Source: Kribbella aluminosa
GTDB taxonomy: Bacteria; Actinomycetota; Actinomycetes; Propionibacteriales; Kribbellaceae
Assembly (NCBI RefSeq): GCF_017876295.1
Contig: NZ_JAGINT010000002.1
Span: forward strand, 4,340,001-4,404,000
DNA: 64,000 nucleotides
Direction: 5' to 3'
Both the position numbers and the translations under genes were made by a program. Under the pieces are notes generated by a model that worked only from the letters and a program-made list of their open reading frames with translations, made no database searches and had not been told where the DNA came from. Positions 1-8,244 of the stretch are shown here, in pieces. Each line of letters opens with the position of its first letter. Position 1 is the stretch's first letter.

Positions 1-156
1 GAGGCGATCGAGCCGGAGGTCGACCGGATCCTCGCCGAAGGGGCGTCAGCTCCCGGGCACATCTTCAACCTCGGCCACGGGGTCCCGCCGAACGCGGATC
101 CCGACGTGCTGCAGCGGATCACCAAATACGTGCAGTCAGCTCATGTACCTGCCTGA
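1..156 (+). CDS. hemE: Uroporphyrinogen decarboxylase, C-terminal end
   Basis: The window opens inside this gene; only the last 51 residues are present. They include the family's C-terminal signature FNLGHGVPPNADPDVLQ, in which the GHG lies near the end of the barrel. HemE decarboxylates uroporphyrinogen III to coproporphyrinogen III in the cytoplasm. The downstream hemY and hemQ on the same strand fit the coproporphyrin-dependent haem route of Gram-positive bacteria. The stop at 154-156 lies inside the start of the next gene (14-bp overlap), which suggests one transcript. The N-terminus and catalytic Asp are outside the window. Confidence 0.93.
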   Translation, partial: EAIEPEVDRILAEGASAPGHIFNLGHGVPPNADPDVLQRITKYVQSAHVPA

Positions 157-640
157 CCACGAGGTGACGCTGGAGCCGCTGAGCGCCGAGCACGCCGACG
201 CCGTGCTGGCCTTCGAGCTGGAGAACCGTGCGTACTTCGCCTCGTGGATCTGGGACCGCGGCGACGAGTACTTCGCGGACTTCGCGGCCCGGCACGCGGC
301 GCTGCTCACCGAGCAGGAGGAAGGCGTCTGCCGCTTCCACCTGCTGGTCGACGGCGACGGCGCGGTGGTCGGACGGGTGAACCTGATCGACCTGGAGAAC
401 GGGTCGGCCGAGCTGGGCTACCGGATCGCCGAGAAGTGGGCGGGCAAAGGTCTCGCGACGGCCGCGGTGCGGGCGATCGTCCAGCTGGCTCCCGGCTACG
501 GATTGACCTCGCTCCGGGCGGGGGCCTCGGACCGAAACCCGGCGTCGCAGGCGGTGCTCACCCGGGTGGGTTTCCGCCAGGTCGGCGTCTCGAGCACCGA
601 CCTCGGGCCGGGAAAGCAGTACGTATTGGAGGCGCTGTGA
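143..640 (+). CDS. GNAT family N-acetyltransferase (RimJ/RimL-like)
   Basis: A 165-residue single-domain acetyltransferase. The acetyl-CoA binding region is visible as GYRIAEKWAGKGLATAAVRAIV (around residues 93-114), followed by the typical late segment ASDRNPASQAVLTRVGF. This layout resembles RimJ/RimL-type protein acetyltransferases, but the substrate cannot be read from sequence. It overlaps hemE by 14 bp and hemY by 4 bp (GTGA), so it is embedded in the haem operon. Its role there is unknown; it may act on an N-terminus or small amine rather than on haem chemistry. Confidence 0.9.
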   Translation: MYLPDHEVTLEPLSAEHADAVLAFELENRAYFASWIWDRGDEYFADFAARHAALLTEQEEGVCRFHLLVDGDGAVVGRVNLIDLENGSAELGYRIAEKWAGKGLATAAVRAIVQLAPGYGLTSLRAGASDRNPASQAVLTRVGFRQVGVSSTDLGPGKQYVLEAL

Positions 641-2037
641 GCCGGGTTGTGGTGGTCGGCGGCGGGATCAGCGGACTGGCGGCGGCGCACGCGCTCGCGA
701 CCGGGCCGAATCCGCCGCAGGTCACGATCCTCGAAGGGTCGCCGCGACTCGGCGGCAAGCTGGCCGGCGACCAGATCGAGGGCGTGCCGGTCGACCTCGG
801 CGCCGAGTCGGTGCTGGCCCGGCGGCCGGAGGCAGTCGACCTGATCCGGGCGGTCGGGCTCGATCTGGTGCACCCGGCGACCACCTCGGCCGGGCTGTGG
901 GTGGGCGACCGGATCCGGGCGATTCCGCCGACCGTGATGGGCGTCCCGGTGGATCCGTCCGCGACCGCCGACGTACTCGGGGAGGCCGCCGCCGAGCAGG
1001 TCGCGCGCGAGTCGGAGCTGGCGCCGCCCGCGCTGACCGAGGACGTGGCGATCGGGCGGTTCGTGGCGGAACGGATGGGGTCCGCGGTCACCGAGAAGCT
1101 GGTCGATCCGCTGCTCGGCGGGGTGTACGCCGGGAAGGCCGAGGAGATCTCGCTGGCCGCCGCCGTACCCGACCTGTACGCGAAGCTCCGGACCGCGCCG
1201 AGCCTGCTCGCCGCCACCGCCGAACTGCGCGAGCTCGGGCAGAAGCGCGCCGGTCAGCCGGTGTTCGCGGGTGTTGCCGGCGGCATCAACCGGATCGTCA
1301 CCGCGCTCGAGAAGGACCTGGTCGGCCGCGGCGTGCAGATCCGGACCAAGCTCGCCGTACGCCGGATCACCCGGACCGCCGGCGGGTTCGAGCTGGAGGC
1401 CGGGCCGGTGCCCGCGCCGACGTACCTGACCGCGGACGCGATCGTCGTCGCCGTACCCGCGACGCCCGCCGCGCGGATGCTCGCGGAGCTGGTGCCGGCG
1501 GCATCGACCGAGCTGGCGGCGATCGAGTACGCGAGCATGGCGATCGTCACGCTCGCCGTCCGGAAGGCCGACTGGCCCGCCGGGGCGACCGGTTCGGGCT
1601 TCCTGGTGCCGTCCGTCGAGGGCCGCACGATCAAGGCCGCGACGTACTCGCACGCCAAGTGGGCCTGGTCCGCGGAGGCCGGGGGAGACCTCGCGGTACT
1701 GCGGACCTCGGTCGGCCGGCTCGGCGAGGAGCACGTGCTGCAGCGCTCCGACGAGGAGCTGGTCCGGTTGGCGGTGGCCGATCTGTCGAAGGCGATCGGA
1801 TTGCCCGACGTCGTCGGGTCGTTGGTGACCCGGTGGGGCGGTGGGCTTCCGCAGTACGCCGTGGGGCACCTGGACCGGGTCGACCGGGTGGAGGCGGCAG
1901 CGTCCGGCGTGCCGGGCCTGGCGCTCTGCGGGGCGGCGTACCGGGGTGTCGGGATCGCCGCGTGTGTGGCATCGGGTGGCAAGGCGGCCACCCGGGTGCG
2001 GGACCACCTGAACGCATTGGAGACAATGAAGTCGTGA
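637..2037 (+). CDS. hemY: Coproporphyrinogen III / protoporphyrinogen oxidase
   Basis: A 466-residue FAD-dependent oxidase. The N-terminal dinucleotide-binding loop GGGISG is at residues 8-13. The C-terminus has the flavin-contacting pattern CGAAYRGVGIAACVASGG. In actinobacteria this family (also called CgoX) oxidises coproporphyrinogen III to coproporphyrin III, the substrate for ferrochelatase and then HemQ. The GTG start at 637 overlaps the stop of the preceding gene (GTGA), and the gene in turn overlaps hemQ by 4 bp, indicating translational coupling. The placement of hemQ directly after it supports the coproporphyrin rather than the protoporphyrin route. Confidence 0.95.
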   Translation: MSRVVVVGGGISGLAAAHALATGPNPPQVTILEGSPRLGGKLAGDQIEGVPVDLGAESVLARRPEAVDLIRAVGLDLVHPATTSAGLWVGDRIRAIPPTVMGVPVDPSATADVLGEAAAEQVARESELAPPALTEDVAIGRFVAERMGSAVTEKLVDPLLGGVYAGKAEEISLAAAVPDLYAKLRTAPSLLAATAELRELGQKRAGQPVFAGVAGGINRIVTALEKDLVGRGVQIRTKLAVRRITRTAGGFELEAGPVPAPTYLTADAIVVAVPATPAARMLAELVPAASTELAAIEYASMAIVTLAVRKADWPAGATGSGFLVPSVEGRTIKAATYSHAKWAWSAEAGGDLAVLRTSVGRLGEEHVLQRSDEELVRLAVADLSKAIGLPDVVGSLVTRWGGGLPQYAVGHLDRVDRVEAAASGVPGLALCGAAYRGVGIAACVASGGKAATRVRDHLNALETMKS

Positions 2038-2729
2038 CTGGTAAGCCGAAGGCCCGTGAGCTGAACGATGTGATCCGCTACACCTTGTGGTCGGTGTTCA
2101 AGGTCGAGACGCCGCTGGGTGATGCGGACCGGGACGAGCTGACCGCGGAGCTGACCGACCTGGTCGGGAAGCTGGCCGCGGACGACGTGGTGATCCGCGG
2201 GATCTACGACGTCGAGGGCTTCCGGGCGGACGCCGACTTCATGATCTGGTGGCACGCGCCGACCTCGGACGCGCTGCAGGAGGCGTACCACGCGCTCCGC
2301 CGGTCGCGGCTGGGCCGGCACCTGGTCCCGGTCTGGACACAGTTCGCGCTGCACCGGCCGGCCGAGTTCAACAAGAGCCACATCCCGGCGTTCCTGGCCG
2401 ACGAGGAGGCACGCCCGTACATCTGCGTGTACCCGTTCGTCCGATCCTACGAGTGGTACCTGCTGCCGGACGAGGAGCGCCGGTTCATGCTCGCCGAGCA
2501 CGGCAAGATGGCGCGCACCTACCCCGACGTCCGGGCGAACACGGTGGCGTCGTTCGCGCTCGGCGACTACGAGTGGATCCTCGCCTTCGAGGCCGACGAG
2601 CTGCACCGGATGGTCGACCTGATGCGCGACCTGCGCGCGTCCACGGCCCGGCGGCACGTCCGCGAAGAGGTCCCGTTCTACACCGGCAAGCGGACCGAGA
2701 TCGCCGACCTGATCGCGAACCTGGTCTGA
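2034..2729 (+). CDS. hemQ: Coproheme decarboxylase (chlorite dismutase-like)
   Basis: A 231-residue HemQ/ChdC protein, which uses peroxide to decarboxylate iron-coproporphyrin III to haem b as the last step of the pathway. From the GTG start at 2034 the key residues are visible: His116 (KSHIPAF), Tyr133 in CVYPFVRSYEWYLL and His156 in LAEHGKMART. They sit two residues below distal His118, catalytic Tyr135 and proximal His158 of the Corynebacterium enzyme, as I recall that numbering. The start overlaps the hemY stop (GTGA). Length is normal. The next gene begins on its last base. Confidence 0.95.
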   Translation: MTGKPKARELNDVIRYTLWSVFKVETPLGDADRDELTAELTDLVGKLAADDVVIRGIYDVEGFRADADFMIWWHAPTSDALQEAYHALRRSRLGRHLVPVWTQFALHRPAEFNKSHIPAFLADEEARPYICVYPFVRSYEWYLLPDEERRFMLAEHGKMARTYPDVRANTVASFALGDYEWILAFEADELHRMVDLMRDLRASTARRHVREEVPFYTGKRTEIADLIANLV

Positions 2730-3103
2730 TGGGCAAGGCGTTCCCGGTGCTGTACGTCACCGACGTACGCCGGTCCGTCGAGTTCTACACCCTCCTCGGC
2801 TACGAGCCGACGTACCAGTTCCCGCTCGAGGGCGACCCGCACTACGTCGGCCTCGAGCGCGGCGACTCCTCGCTGGGGCTGTCCGACGCCAACTGGCCGG
2901 AGGCCCAGCTCGGCATCACCGTCGGTGCGGCGCCGCGCTTCGAGCTTTTCGTGTACGTCGACGACGTGGAAGCCGAGGTGGAGCGCTTCCGGGCGGCCGG
3001 CCACCCGGTCCTCCAGGAGCCGGCCACCATGCCGTGGGGCGAGCGCCAGGCCTACCTGGCCGACCCCGAGGGCAACCCGATCGCTCTCGCCACCCCCATC
3101 TGA
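2729..3103 (+). CDS. Glyoxalase/bleomycin resistance (VOC) family protein
   Basis: A 124-residue single VOC-fold protein. It begins KAFPVLYVTDVRRSVEFYTLLGYEP and ends WGERQAYLADPEGNPIALATP, the paired beta-alpha-beta-beta-beta halves typical of the superfamily. The substrate is not predictable; resistance-type members bind drugs and others are dioxygenases or isomerases. ATG overlaps the hemQ stop by one base (TGATG), so it is the last gene of the haem operon. It converges with the AAA gene across a 55-bp interval that holds a strong inverted repeat. Confidence 0.85.
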   Translation: MGKAFPVLYVTDVRRSVEFYTLLGYEPTYQFPLEGDPHYVGLERGDSSLGLSDANWPEAQLGITVGAAPRFELFVYVDDVEAEVERFRAAGHPVLQEPATMPWGERQAYLADPEGNPIALATPI

Positions 3104-3109
3104 CCCGTC

Positions 3110-3153
3110 ACGTCCGAAGATGTGAGGGTCAGAGGCCACGGTTCTTCGGACGT
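3110..3153. terminator. Convergent inverted repeat after the haem operon
   Basis: ACGTCCGAAGA (3110-3120) and TCTTCGGACGT (3143-3153) form a perfect 11-bp inverted repeat with a 22-nt loop, located between the ends of two convergent genes. A second pairing TGACCC (3101-3106) with GGGTCA (3126-3131) is mutually exclusive with part of it. There is no U-tract, so if it terminates it does so without the classical tail, as is common in actinobacteria. Confidence 0.6.
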
Positions 3154-3158
3154 AAGCG

Positions 3159-5192
3159 TCAGGTACCGGGCTTTTGGAGGAGGTAGTCCTCGGCGCGCAT
3201 CGACGTCGGGGGCCGGACGTCGGACGGGATCAGCTCGCGGAGGTCGCGCTCGGTGAGCTTGTCCGGGTCGCTGGCCGACAGCCGGGTCGCCTGGTTGGAG
3301 ACGGCTTCCTCCAGCACGTTCCGGATGAACCGGCCGTTGCCGAAGCTGTGACCGCGCGGCGCCGGCGGGATCACGGTGCGGACCTTGTCGAGCACTTCCT
3401 CGCCGTAGATCATGCCCTTCTGGTGCGCCTGCAGCTCGAAGATCTGGACCAGTTGGTCGGTGTCGTACTCGCTGAACGACAGCAGCTTCGGGAACCGGGA
3501 CTGCAGGCCGGTGTTCGACTCCATGAAGCGCTGCATCTCGCGGTGGTACCCGGCGACGATCACGATGCAGTCGTTGCGGTGGTCCTCCATCATCTTCAGG
3601 ATCGTCGCGACCGCTTCCAGGCCGTAGTCGCCGGGCGTGTTCTCCGGCGTCAGGCTGTACGCCTCGTCGATGAACAGCACGCCGCCGAGCGCCTCGCGGA
3701 ACTTGGCCGCGGTCATCGGTGCCGTCGAACCGACCGCGGCGCCGACCAGGTCGGAGCGGTCGACCTCGACCACGTGGCCCTTCTCCAGGACGCCGAGCTG
3801 GTGGTAGATCCGGCTGAGCAGCCGGGCGATCGTCGTCTTCGCCGTACCGGGCTTGCCGACGAAGACCATGTGCCGGGCCCGCTCGTGGCTGGGCAGGCCG
3901 AGCTCGCCGCGGCGCAGGTTCGTCTTCACCTCGGCGACCATCCGGCGGACGGCGTCCTTCACCGAGGCCAGGCCGATCAGCGAGTCGAGCTCGGCCAGCG
4001 GGTTGTCGGTCAGGTCGACCGGCTTCGGCGGCAACGGCTCGCCGTCGACGGTGCTGCCGGCCCGCTGCTTGTCCTCGGTGTCCTTGACGCTGCTCCACGC
4101 GGCCGCCAGGGAGTTGTCCTGCTCGGCCGCGGCGGCGGTCTCGAGGGAGTTCCAGCGCTCCCGGTCGAGCATCCGGAACAGCGTCGTCAGGTCGGGGATC
4201 TCGGGCTCCGGCCACGGCTGCTTGCTGAGTACGCCGGACAGGTGCACGCCGACCCGCGCGGCGGCGGCACCCCAGGACCGGGCGAGCGGTGACTGCCCGT
4301 TGCGGATCGCCCGCGACATCCACTGGTTGACGTGGCCGTGCCAGGTCTGCAGGTTGAACCTCGGGCGCAGGTCCTCGAGCGCCTTGTGGACGTCGATGGT
4401 GGCGTCGCCGAGGATGTTCGCCACGGACTGCGGGATGCCGTGCAGCCCGGCGGCCAGGATCAGCTCGGACATCACCTGGGCGAAGTCGCCGGCGTACTCG
4501 TCGGGGATCGCCATCAGCATCCGGGCGTGGGTGTCGCGGATCGAGTTCAGCGAGTACTTGAGCGCGGCGGTCGGGCCGGCCAGCTCGGGGAGCAGGGCCC
4601 GCTCGCCGGGCTTGAGCGCGTCGGTGCGCCAGTACTTCGCGATCTCGTCGTACTCGCCGGTGAGGTGCAGGTGGAAGGCCTCGCGGTCGGCCACCACCCG
4701 GTCGAACGCGGCGGCCAGGGCCTCGGCGCGAGCCGCCATCGGGGGAGCGTCGACGAACAGCCGGATCACGTCGCGGGACACCAGCAGCGCGTGCTTGCGA
4801 CCGAGCTCGCGGAAGCCGCGGGCGCCGGCGATCGCCTGCAGGTGCCAGTCGGTGGGCGCCGCGTAGATCACGTGACCGTTGCCGCCGAGGCGGGAGGACG
4901 GCCGGTAGAAGTCGTGCGTGAGCTCGGTCGACAGGTCGGCGTACTCACCGTGCAGGACGGGGATCCACCCGGTCAGCAGCGGCGCCGCCTGGTGGGTGAA
5001 CCAGACCGCGGCCGGCGTCCCCCTCACGAAGTCCGGGAACGCCTCCGGCCGCAACGGCCGCAACGCCTCCGGATCGTCCGCCCAAACCTTCAGCTGAGCC
5101 CGAACGCGTTCCGTCCACGCCGGCGGAACCTCCCACGGCTCTGCGGCCGAGAGCACATCCAGAACCCGCGGTGTACGGACCTCGTCAGCCAC
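3159..5192 (-). CDS. AAA+ ATPase of the CbbX/SpoVK type with unknown N-terminal domain
   Basis: A 677-residue protein. The C-terminal third is a classical AAA+ module: Walker A GKPGTAKTT near residue 446, Walker B LFIDEA near 506-511, and GHSFGNGRFIRNVLEEAV in the lid. This module resembles CbbX, SpoVK and the ATPase half of type VII EccA. The first 400 residues show no TPR pattern or domain I can name and contain no membrane span. No type VII secretion or Rubisco genes are nearby. Start: GTG at 5192 is preferred over TTG at 5195 because an AAGGA box lies 5 nt ahead of it. Client and role unknown. Confidence 0.85.
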   Translation of the reverse strand: MADEVRTPRVLDVLSAAEPWEVPPAWTERVRAQLKVWADDPEALRPLRPEAFPDFVRGTPAAVWFTHQAAPLLTGWIPVLHGEYADLSTELTHDFYRPSSRLGGNGHVIYAAPTDWHLQAIAGARGFRELGRKHALLVSRDVIRLFVDAPPMAARAEALAAAFDRVVADREAFHLHLTGEYDEIAKYWRTDALKPGERALLPELAGPTAALKYSLNSIRDTHARMLMAIPDEYAGDFAQVMSELILAAGLHGIPQSVANILGDATIDVHKALEDLRPRFNLQTWHGHVNQWMSRAIRNGQSPLARSWGAAAARVGVHLSGVLSKQPWPEPEIPDLTTLFRMLDRERWNSLETAAAAEQDNSLAAAWSSVKDTEDKQRAGSTVDGEPLPPKPVDLTDNPLAELDSLIGLASVKDAVRRMVAEVKTNLRRGELGLPSHERARHMVFVGKPGTAKTTIARLLSRIYHQLGVLEKGHVVEVDRSDLVGAAVGSTAPMTAAKFREALGGVLFIDEAYSLTPENTPGDYGLEAVATILKMMEDHRNDCIVIVAGYHREMQRFMESNTGLQSRFPKLLSFSEYDTDQLVQIFELQAHQKGMIYGEEVLDKVRTVIPPAPRGHSFGNGRFIRNVLEEAVSNQATRLSASDPDKLTERDLRELIPSDVRPPTSMRAEDYLLQKPGT

Positions 5193-5247
5193 CAATTTCC
5201 TTCCCCAGGAACAACCAGCCGACCCAGTCTAGGGCCCCGGCGGGCGA

Positions 5248-5664
5248 TCAGGCCGGTGCGAGGGTGAGGCTCACGCTGTTGATGCAGTAGCGGAGGTCGG
5301 TGGGGGTGCCGTAGCCCTCGCCCTCGAAGACGTGGCCGAGGTGGGAGCCGCAGTTGGCGCAGCGGACCTCGACGCGCTTCAGGCCGAGGTCGTGGTCCTC
5401 GATGTACTCGACCCGGTCCTCCGCCAGCGGGGCGAAGAAGGACGGCCAGCCGCAGTGCGAGTCGAACTTGGTCTCGCTGCGGAACAGCTCGGCGTCGCAG
5501 GCGCGGCACTTGTAGACGCCGACCGTCTTGGTGTCGGTGTACTCGCCGACGAACGGCCGCTCGGTGCCGGCCTGGCGCAGTACGTGGAACTCGGCGGGGG
5601 AGAGCTGCGCCTTCCACTCCGCATCGGACTTGTGGACCGTGTACTCCTTGGTGTCATCTGTCAC
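5248..5664 (-). CDS. msrB: Peptide-methionine (R)-S-oxide reductase
   Basis: A 138-residue MsrB. It reduces methionine-R-sulfoxide in proteins. The zinc site is formed by two CxxC pairs (Cys53/56 in YKCRACDAE and Cys102/105 in VRCANCGSH). The catalytic Cys127 is in the signature DLRYCINSVSL, and FDSHCGWPSF is also diagnostic. The GTG at 5664 gives a protein of normal length; an adjacent GTG at 5667 is equally possible, and neither has a clear ribosome binding site. It lies 55 bp beyond the start of the AAA gene and may be transcribed with it. Confidence 0.95.
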   Translation of the reverse strand: MTDDTKEYTVHKSDAEWKAQLSPAEFHVLRQAGTERPFVGEYTDTKTVGVYKCRACDAELFRSETKFDSHCGWPSFFAPLAEDRVEYIEDHDLGLKRVEVRCANCGSHLGHVFEGEGYGTPTDLRYCINSVSLTLAPA

Positions 5665-5726
5665 CACACCAGTATCGGCCGCCCGGAGCCGAAAACCCCG
5701 CCCGGGCGACCGACGTAACACTCCGG

Positions 5727-8111
5727 TTAGCGCACCCAGGAGGGCAGCGGGGTCAGCTTCACCACCTGCGGGTCGTGGTCGGAGATCTGGTCCGGGAACT
5801 CCGCGTTCATGTGCACGACGTCGTACGCCGCCGTCGGCCGCAGGTTCTGCGACACCAGGATCTGGTCCAGGATCTGGCTGTTGCCCTCGAACACGTAGCT
5901 GTACCGCTCGGTCAGCGGCAGCGTCCGCGGCAGGTCGACCAGGGCGGTCTTGCCCGACCCGACCAGGATGTCCGCGGTCTGCGACCAGTCGAAGTCGTTC
6001 AGGTCACCGAGTACGACGATGTTCGCGCCCTTGTCCTTCGCCAGGATCTGGTCCACGAACCCGCGGACCACGGCGGCCTGCTGGTGCCGCTTCGGGGCGC
6101 TGGACTGCACCGGCGGCTGGAACCGGCCCCACAGCGGGTCGTCGCCGCCCTTGGAGCTGAAGTGGTTCACGACGACGAACACGGTCTGCCCGTGCCACTT
6201 GAACTCGCCGGCCAGCGGCACCCGGGTCGCGGCCCACGCCGGGTTCGCCGGGTCGACCCGCCCCGGCGACGCGCTCAGGTGCGGGCGTCCCGCGTGGTCG
6301 GTGACGATCGTGGTCGCGGTCGTCGAGCCGCCGCCGGGCGTGTCGACGAACTTCAGCGGTTTGTCGGTCCGGTACAGGAACGCGACCCGGATGTTGCCGC
6401 CCGGCTCGCCGCCCTCGGCGTTGTTCACCGGGTCGATCTGCTTCCAGGTGTACTTCGGTCCGCCCGCCTTGACGATCGCCGCGGCCAGCATGTTCAGCGT
6501 CTTGTCGGCGGCCGTCGTACCGGAGTTGACCGCGCCGTCGTTGTCCTGCACCTCCTCGAGCCCGAGGACGTCCGGCGACGCGAGGTTGTGGACGACGGCC
6601 TGCGCGAGCCCGTCGAACTTTGCGTCACCGTCGGACGGGTCCAGGTTCTCCACGTTGAACGTCGCCACCGACAGCTGCGTCGGCCCGGAGGCCCGCGTGA
6701 CCTCACGCTTGACCCCGCCGTCGATCACGGTCGGCGTGGTGGTCGGCAGGAGCTTGTAGTTGCCGAACGAGTAGTCCAGGACACCTGCGACGGTACCGGC
6801 CAGCTTGTCGCCGGTCTTCGCGTCCGGGATCGGCGTCAGTACGTCGTCCAGCAGCACCCGCTCCGGGTTCGAGTCGGTCTTCTGCAGCAGGATCCCGCCG
6901 CGGACCGTGCGGACCCCGGACCCGGCCGGTACGACCGACAGCTCACGGAACGAGCTGGTCGGACCGGTGACCTCCGGCTGCTTGATGCCGATCCACATGC
7001 CCTCGAGCGACTCCCAGAAGTCGAGCCCGTCGTTGGCCGGGTCGAAAGCGGTGCTGGTCTTCTCGACGTCACCGGTCGAGTCGTCGTCGATCACCGTCGA
7101 CGGCGGCACCCGCCCGCCCGGACCGACGATCGTCGGAGCCGGTACGGCGGCCGTACCGGTGACCGTGACGTCCGCGTTGGTCAGCTCGGTGGTGGTGAGG
7201 TTCGTCGTACCGCCGGCGCCGCCCGGGCGGAACTCGGCGACCGTGCCCTCGACGCTCAGCGCGTCGCCGACCGATACCGTCGGTGCCGAGCTGGTGAAGA
7301 CGAAGATGCCCTCGCTGGTGGCCGGGTTGTCGTCCGGCTGGGTGTCCTGGAACCAGAACCCGTTGCCGCTCTTCGCGGTCACCACGCCGGTGACGTTGCT
7401 GACCCGCTTGCCCTCCAGCGGCGAGCGGTGGGCGGCGCCCTGGATGTCGTGGATCTTCGCGTCAACGGGCGGCTCGGCCGGGCCGCCGGTCAGCGTGCCC
7501 GGCGACGGGTCGCCCGCGACGAAGTCGGCGCTGTTGTTGTCGGTGTCCTGCTTCGGGTCCTTGCGCGCGGCCGAGGTGGTGTTCGACAGGCCCGGCGCGG
7601 GCGCGGTCTCGGAGTCGTTCGCCGTACCGAAGCCGACGTAGTCGCGGACCGCGGGGTCGGCGTGGCAGGCCGAGCCACAGGCGAGCGCGGTCTGGCTGGT
7701 GACCAGCGCGACCTTGCCGGCGCTCGCGGACATCGCGATCGTCCCGGTCACGTTCGGCGTCGGCATCGGCTGGCCGTTGGCGCCGCCGGCTTCCTGGACC
7801 AGGTACACGGCGCCCGGCGCGATGCTGCCGGTCAGCTTCGTGACCTGCCACGACGTACCGGCGGCGGAGGCGTACTGGATCGACCAGCCGCTCACGTCGA
7901 CCGGGGCGGAGCTGTTGTTGGTCAGCTCAACGAAGTCGTTGGTGTACGGCGCACCGCTGTTGCCGCCACCGCCGTACACCTCGGTGATGAGCACGTCGGA
8001 GGAAGCGGCGTCGGCGGGCCGGGCGACCAGGGTCGCGGCGCCGGCCAAGGCGAGACTCGAGGCGACCACGAGAGCGCCGATGCGGCGTCGTGATCCGTTC
8101 AGGGCAGACAT
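5727..8111 (-). CDS. Secreted endonuclease/exonuclease/phosphatase-family nuclease (ExeM/NucH-like)
   Basis: A 794-residue exported protein. ATG at 8111 gives an Arg-rich N-region, a hydrophobic core and a cleavage site after ARPADA. The order is signal peptide, lamin-tail domain (DVLITEVYGGGGNSGAPYTN), an OB-like nucleic acid binding middle part, then an endonuclease-exonuclease-phosphatase domain. That last domain shows FNVENLDPSD, LEEVQDNDG, VVNHFSSKGGDD, LGDLNDFDWS and the terminal SDHDP, which supply its metal and catalytic residues. Extracellular DNA degradation for nutrient supply is the likely role. It ends 62 bp upstream of the msrB start. Confidence 0.9.
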   Translation of the reverse strand: MSALNGSRRRIGALVVASSLALAGAATLVARPADAASSDVLITEVYGGGGNSGAPYTNDFVELTNNSSAPVDVSGWSIQYASAAGTSWQVTKLTGSIAPGAVYLVQEAGGANGQPMPTPNVTGTIAMSASAGKVALVTSQTALACGSACHADPAVRDYVGFGTANDSETAPAPGLSNTTSAARKDPKQDTDNNSADFVAGDPSPGTLTGGPAEPPVDAKIHDIQGAAHRSPLEGKRVSNVTGVVTAKSGNGFWFQDTQPDDNPATSEGIFVFTSSAPTVSVGDALSVEGTVAEFRPGGAGGTTNLTTTELTNADVTVTGTAAVPAPTIVGPGGRVPPSTVIDDDSTGDVEKTSTAFDPANDGLDFWESLEGMWIGIKQPEVTGPTSSFRELSVVPAGSGVRTVRGGILLQKTDSNPERVLLDDVLTPIPDAKTGDKLAGTVAGVLDYSFGNYKLLPTTTPTVIDGGVKREVTRASGPTQLSVATFNVENLDPSDGDAKFDGLAQAVVHNLASPDVLGLEEVQDNDGAVNSGTTAADKTLNMLAAAIVKAGGPKYTWKQIDPVNNAEGGEPGGNIRVAFLYRTDKPLKFVDTPGGGSTTATTIVTDHAGRPHLSASPGRVDPANPAWAATRVPLAGEFKWHGQTVFVVVNHFSSKGGDDPLWGRFQPPVQSSAPKRHQQAAVVRGFVDQILAKDKGANIVVLGDLNDFDWSQTADILVGSGKTALVDLPRTLPLTERYSYVFEGNSQILDQILVSQNLRPTAAYDVVHMNAEFPDQISDHDPQVVKLTPLPSWVR

Positions 8112-8244
8112 GGCCCGGATTCTCACATCGGTATGTGGTCCATCCAAGGCCCAATACGTGAACACCGGGTGCGGCGGTCAAACGCACGGGTGATCATTCG
8201 CCGGTCCTGCCCGCCCCAGTGGGACAGGACCGGCGAAACCTCGA

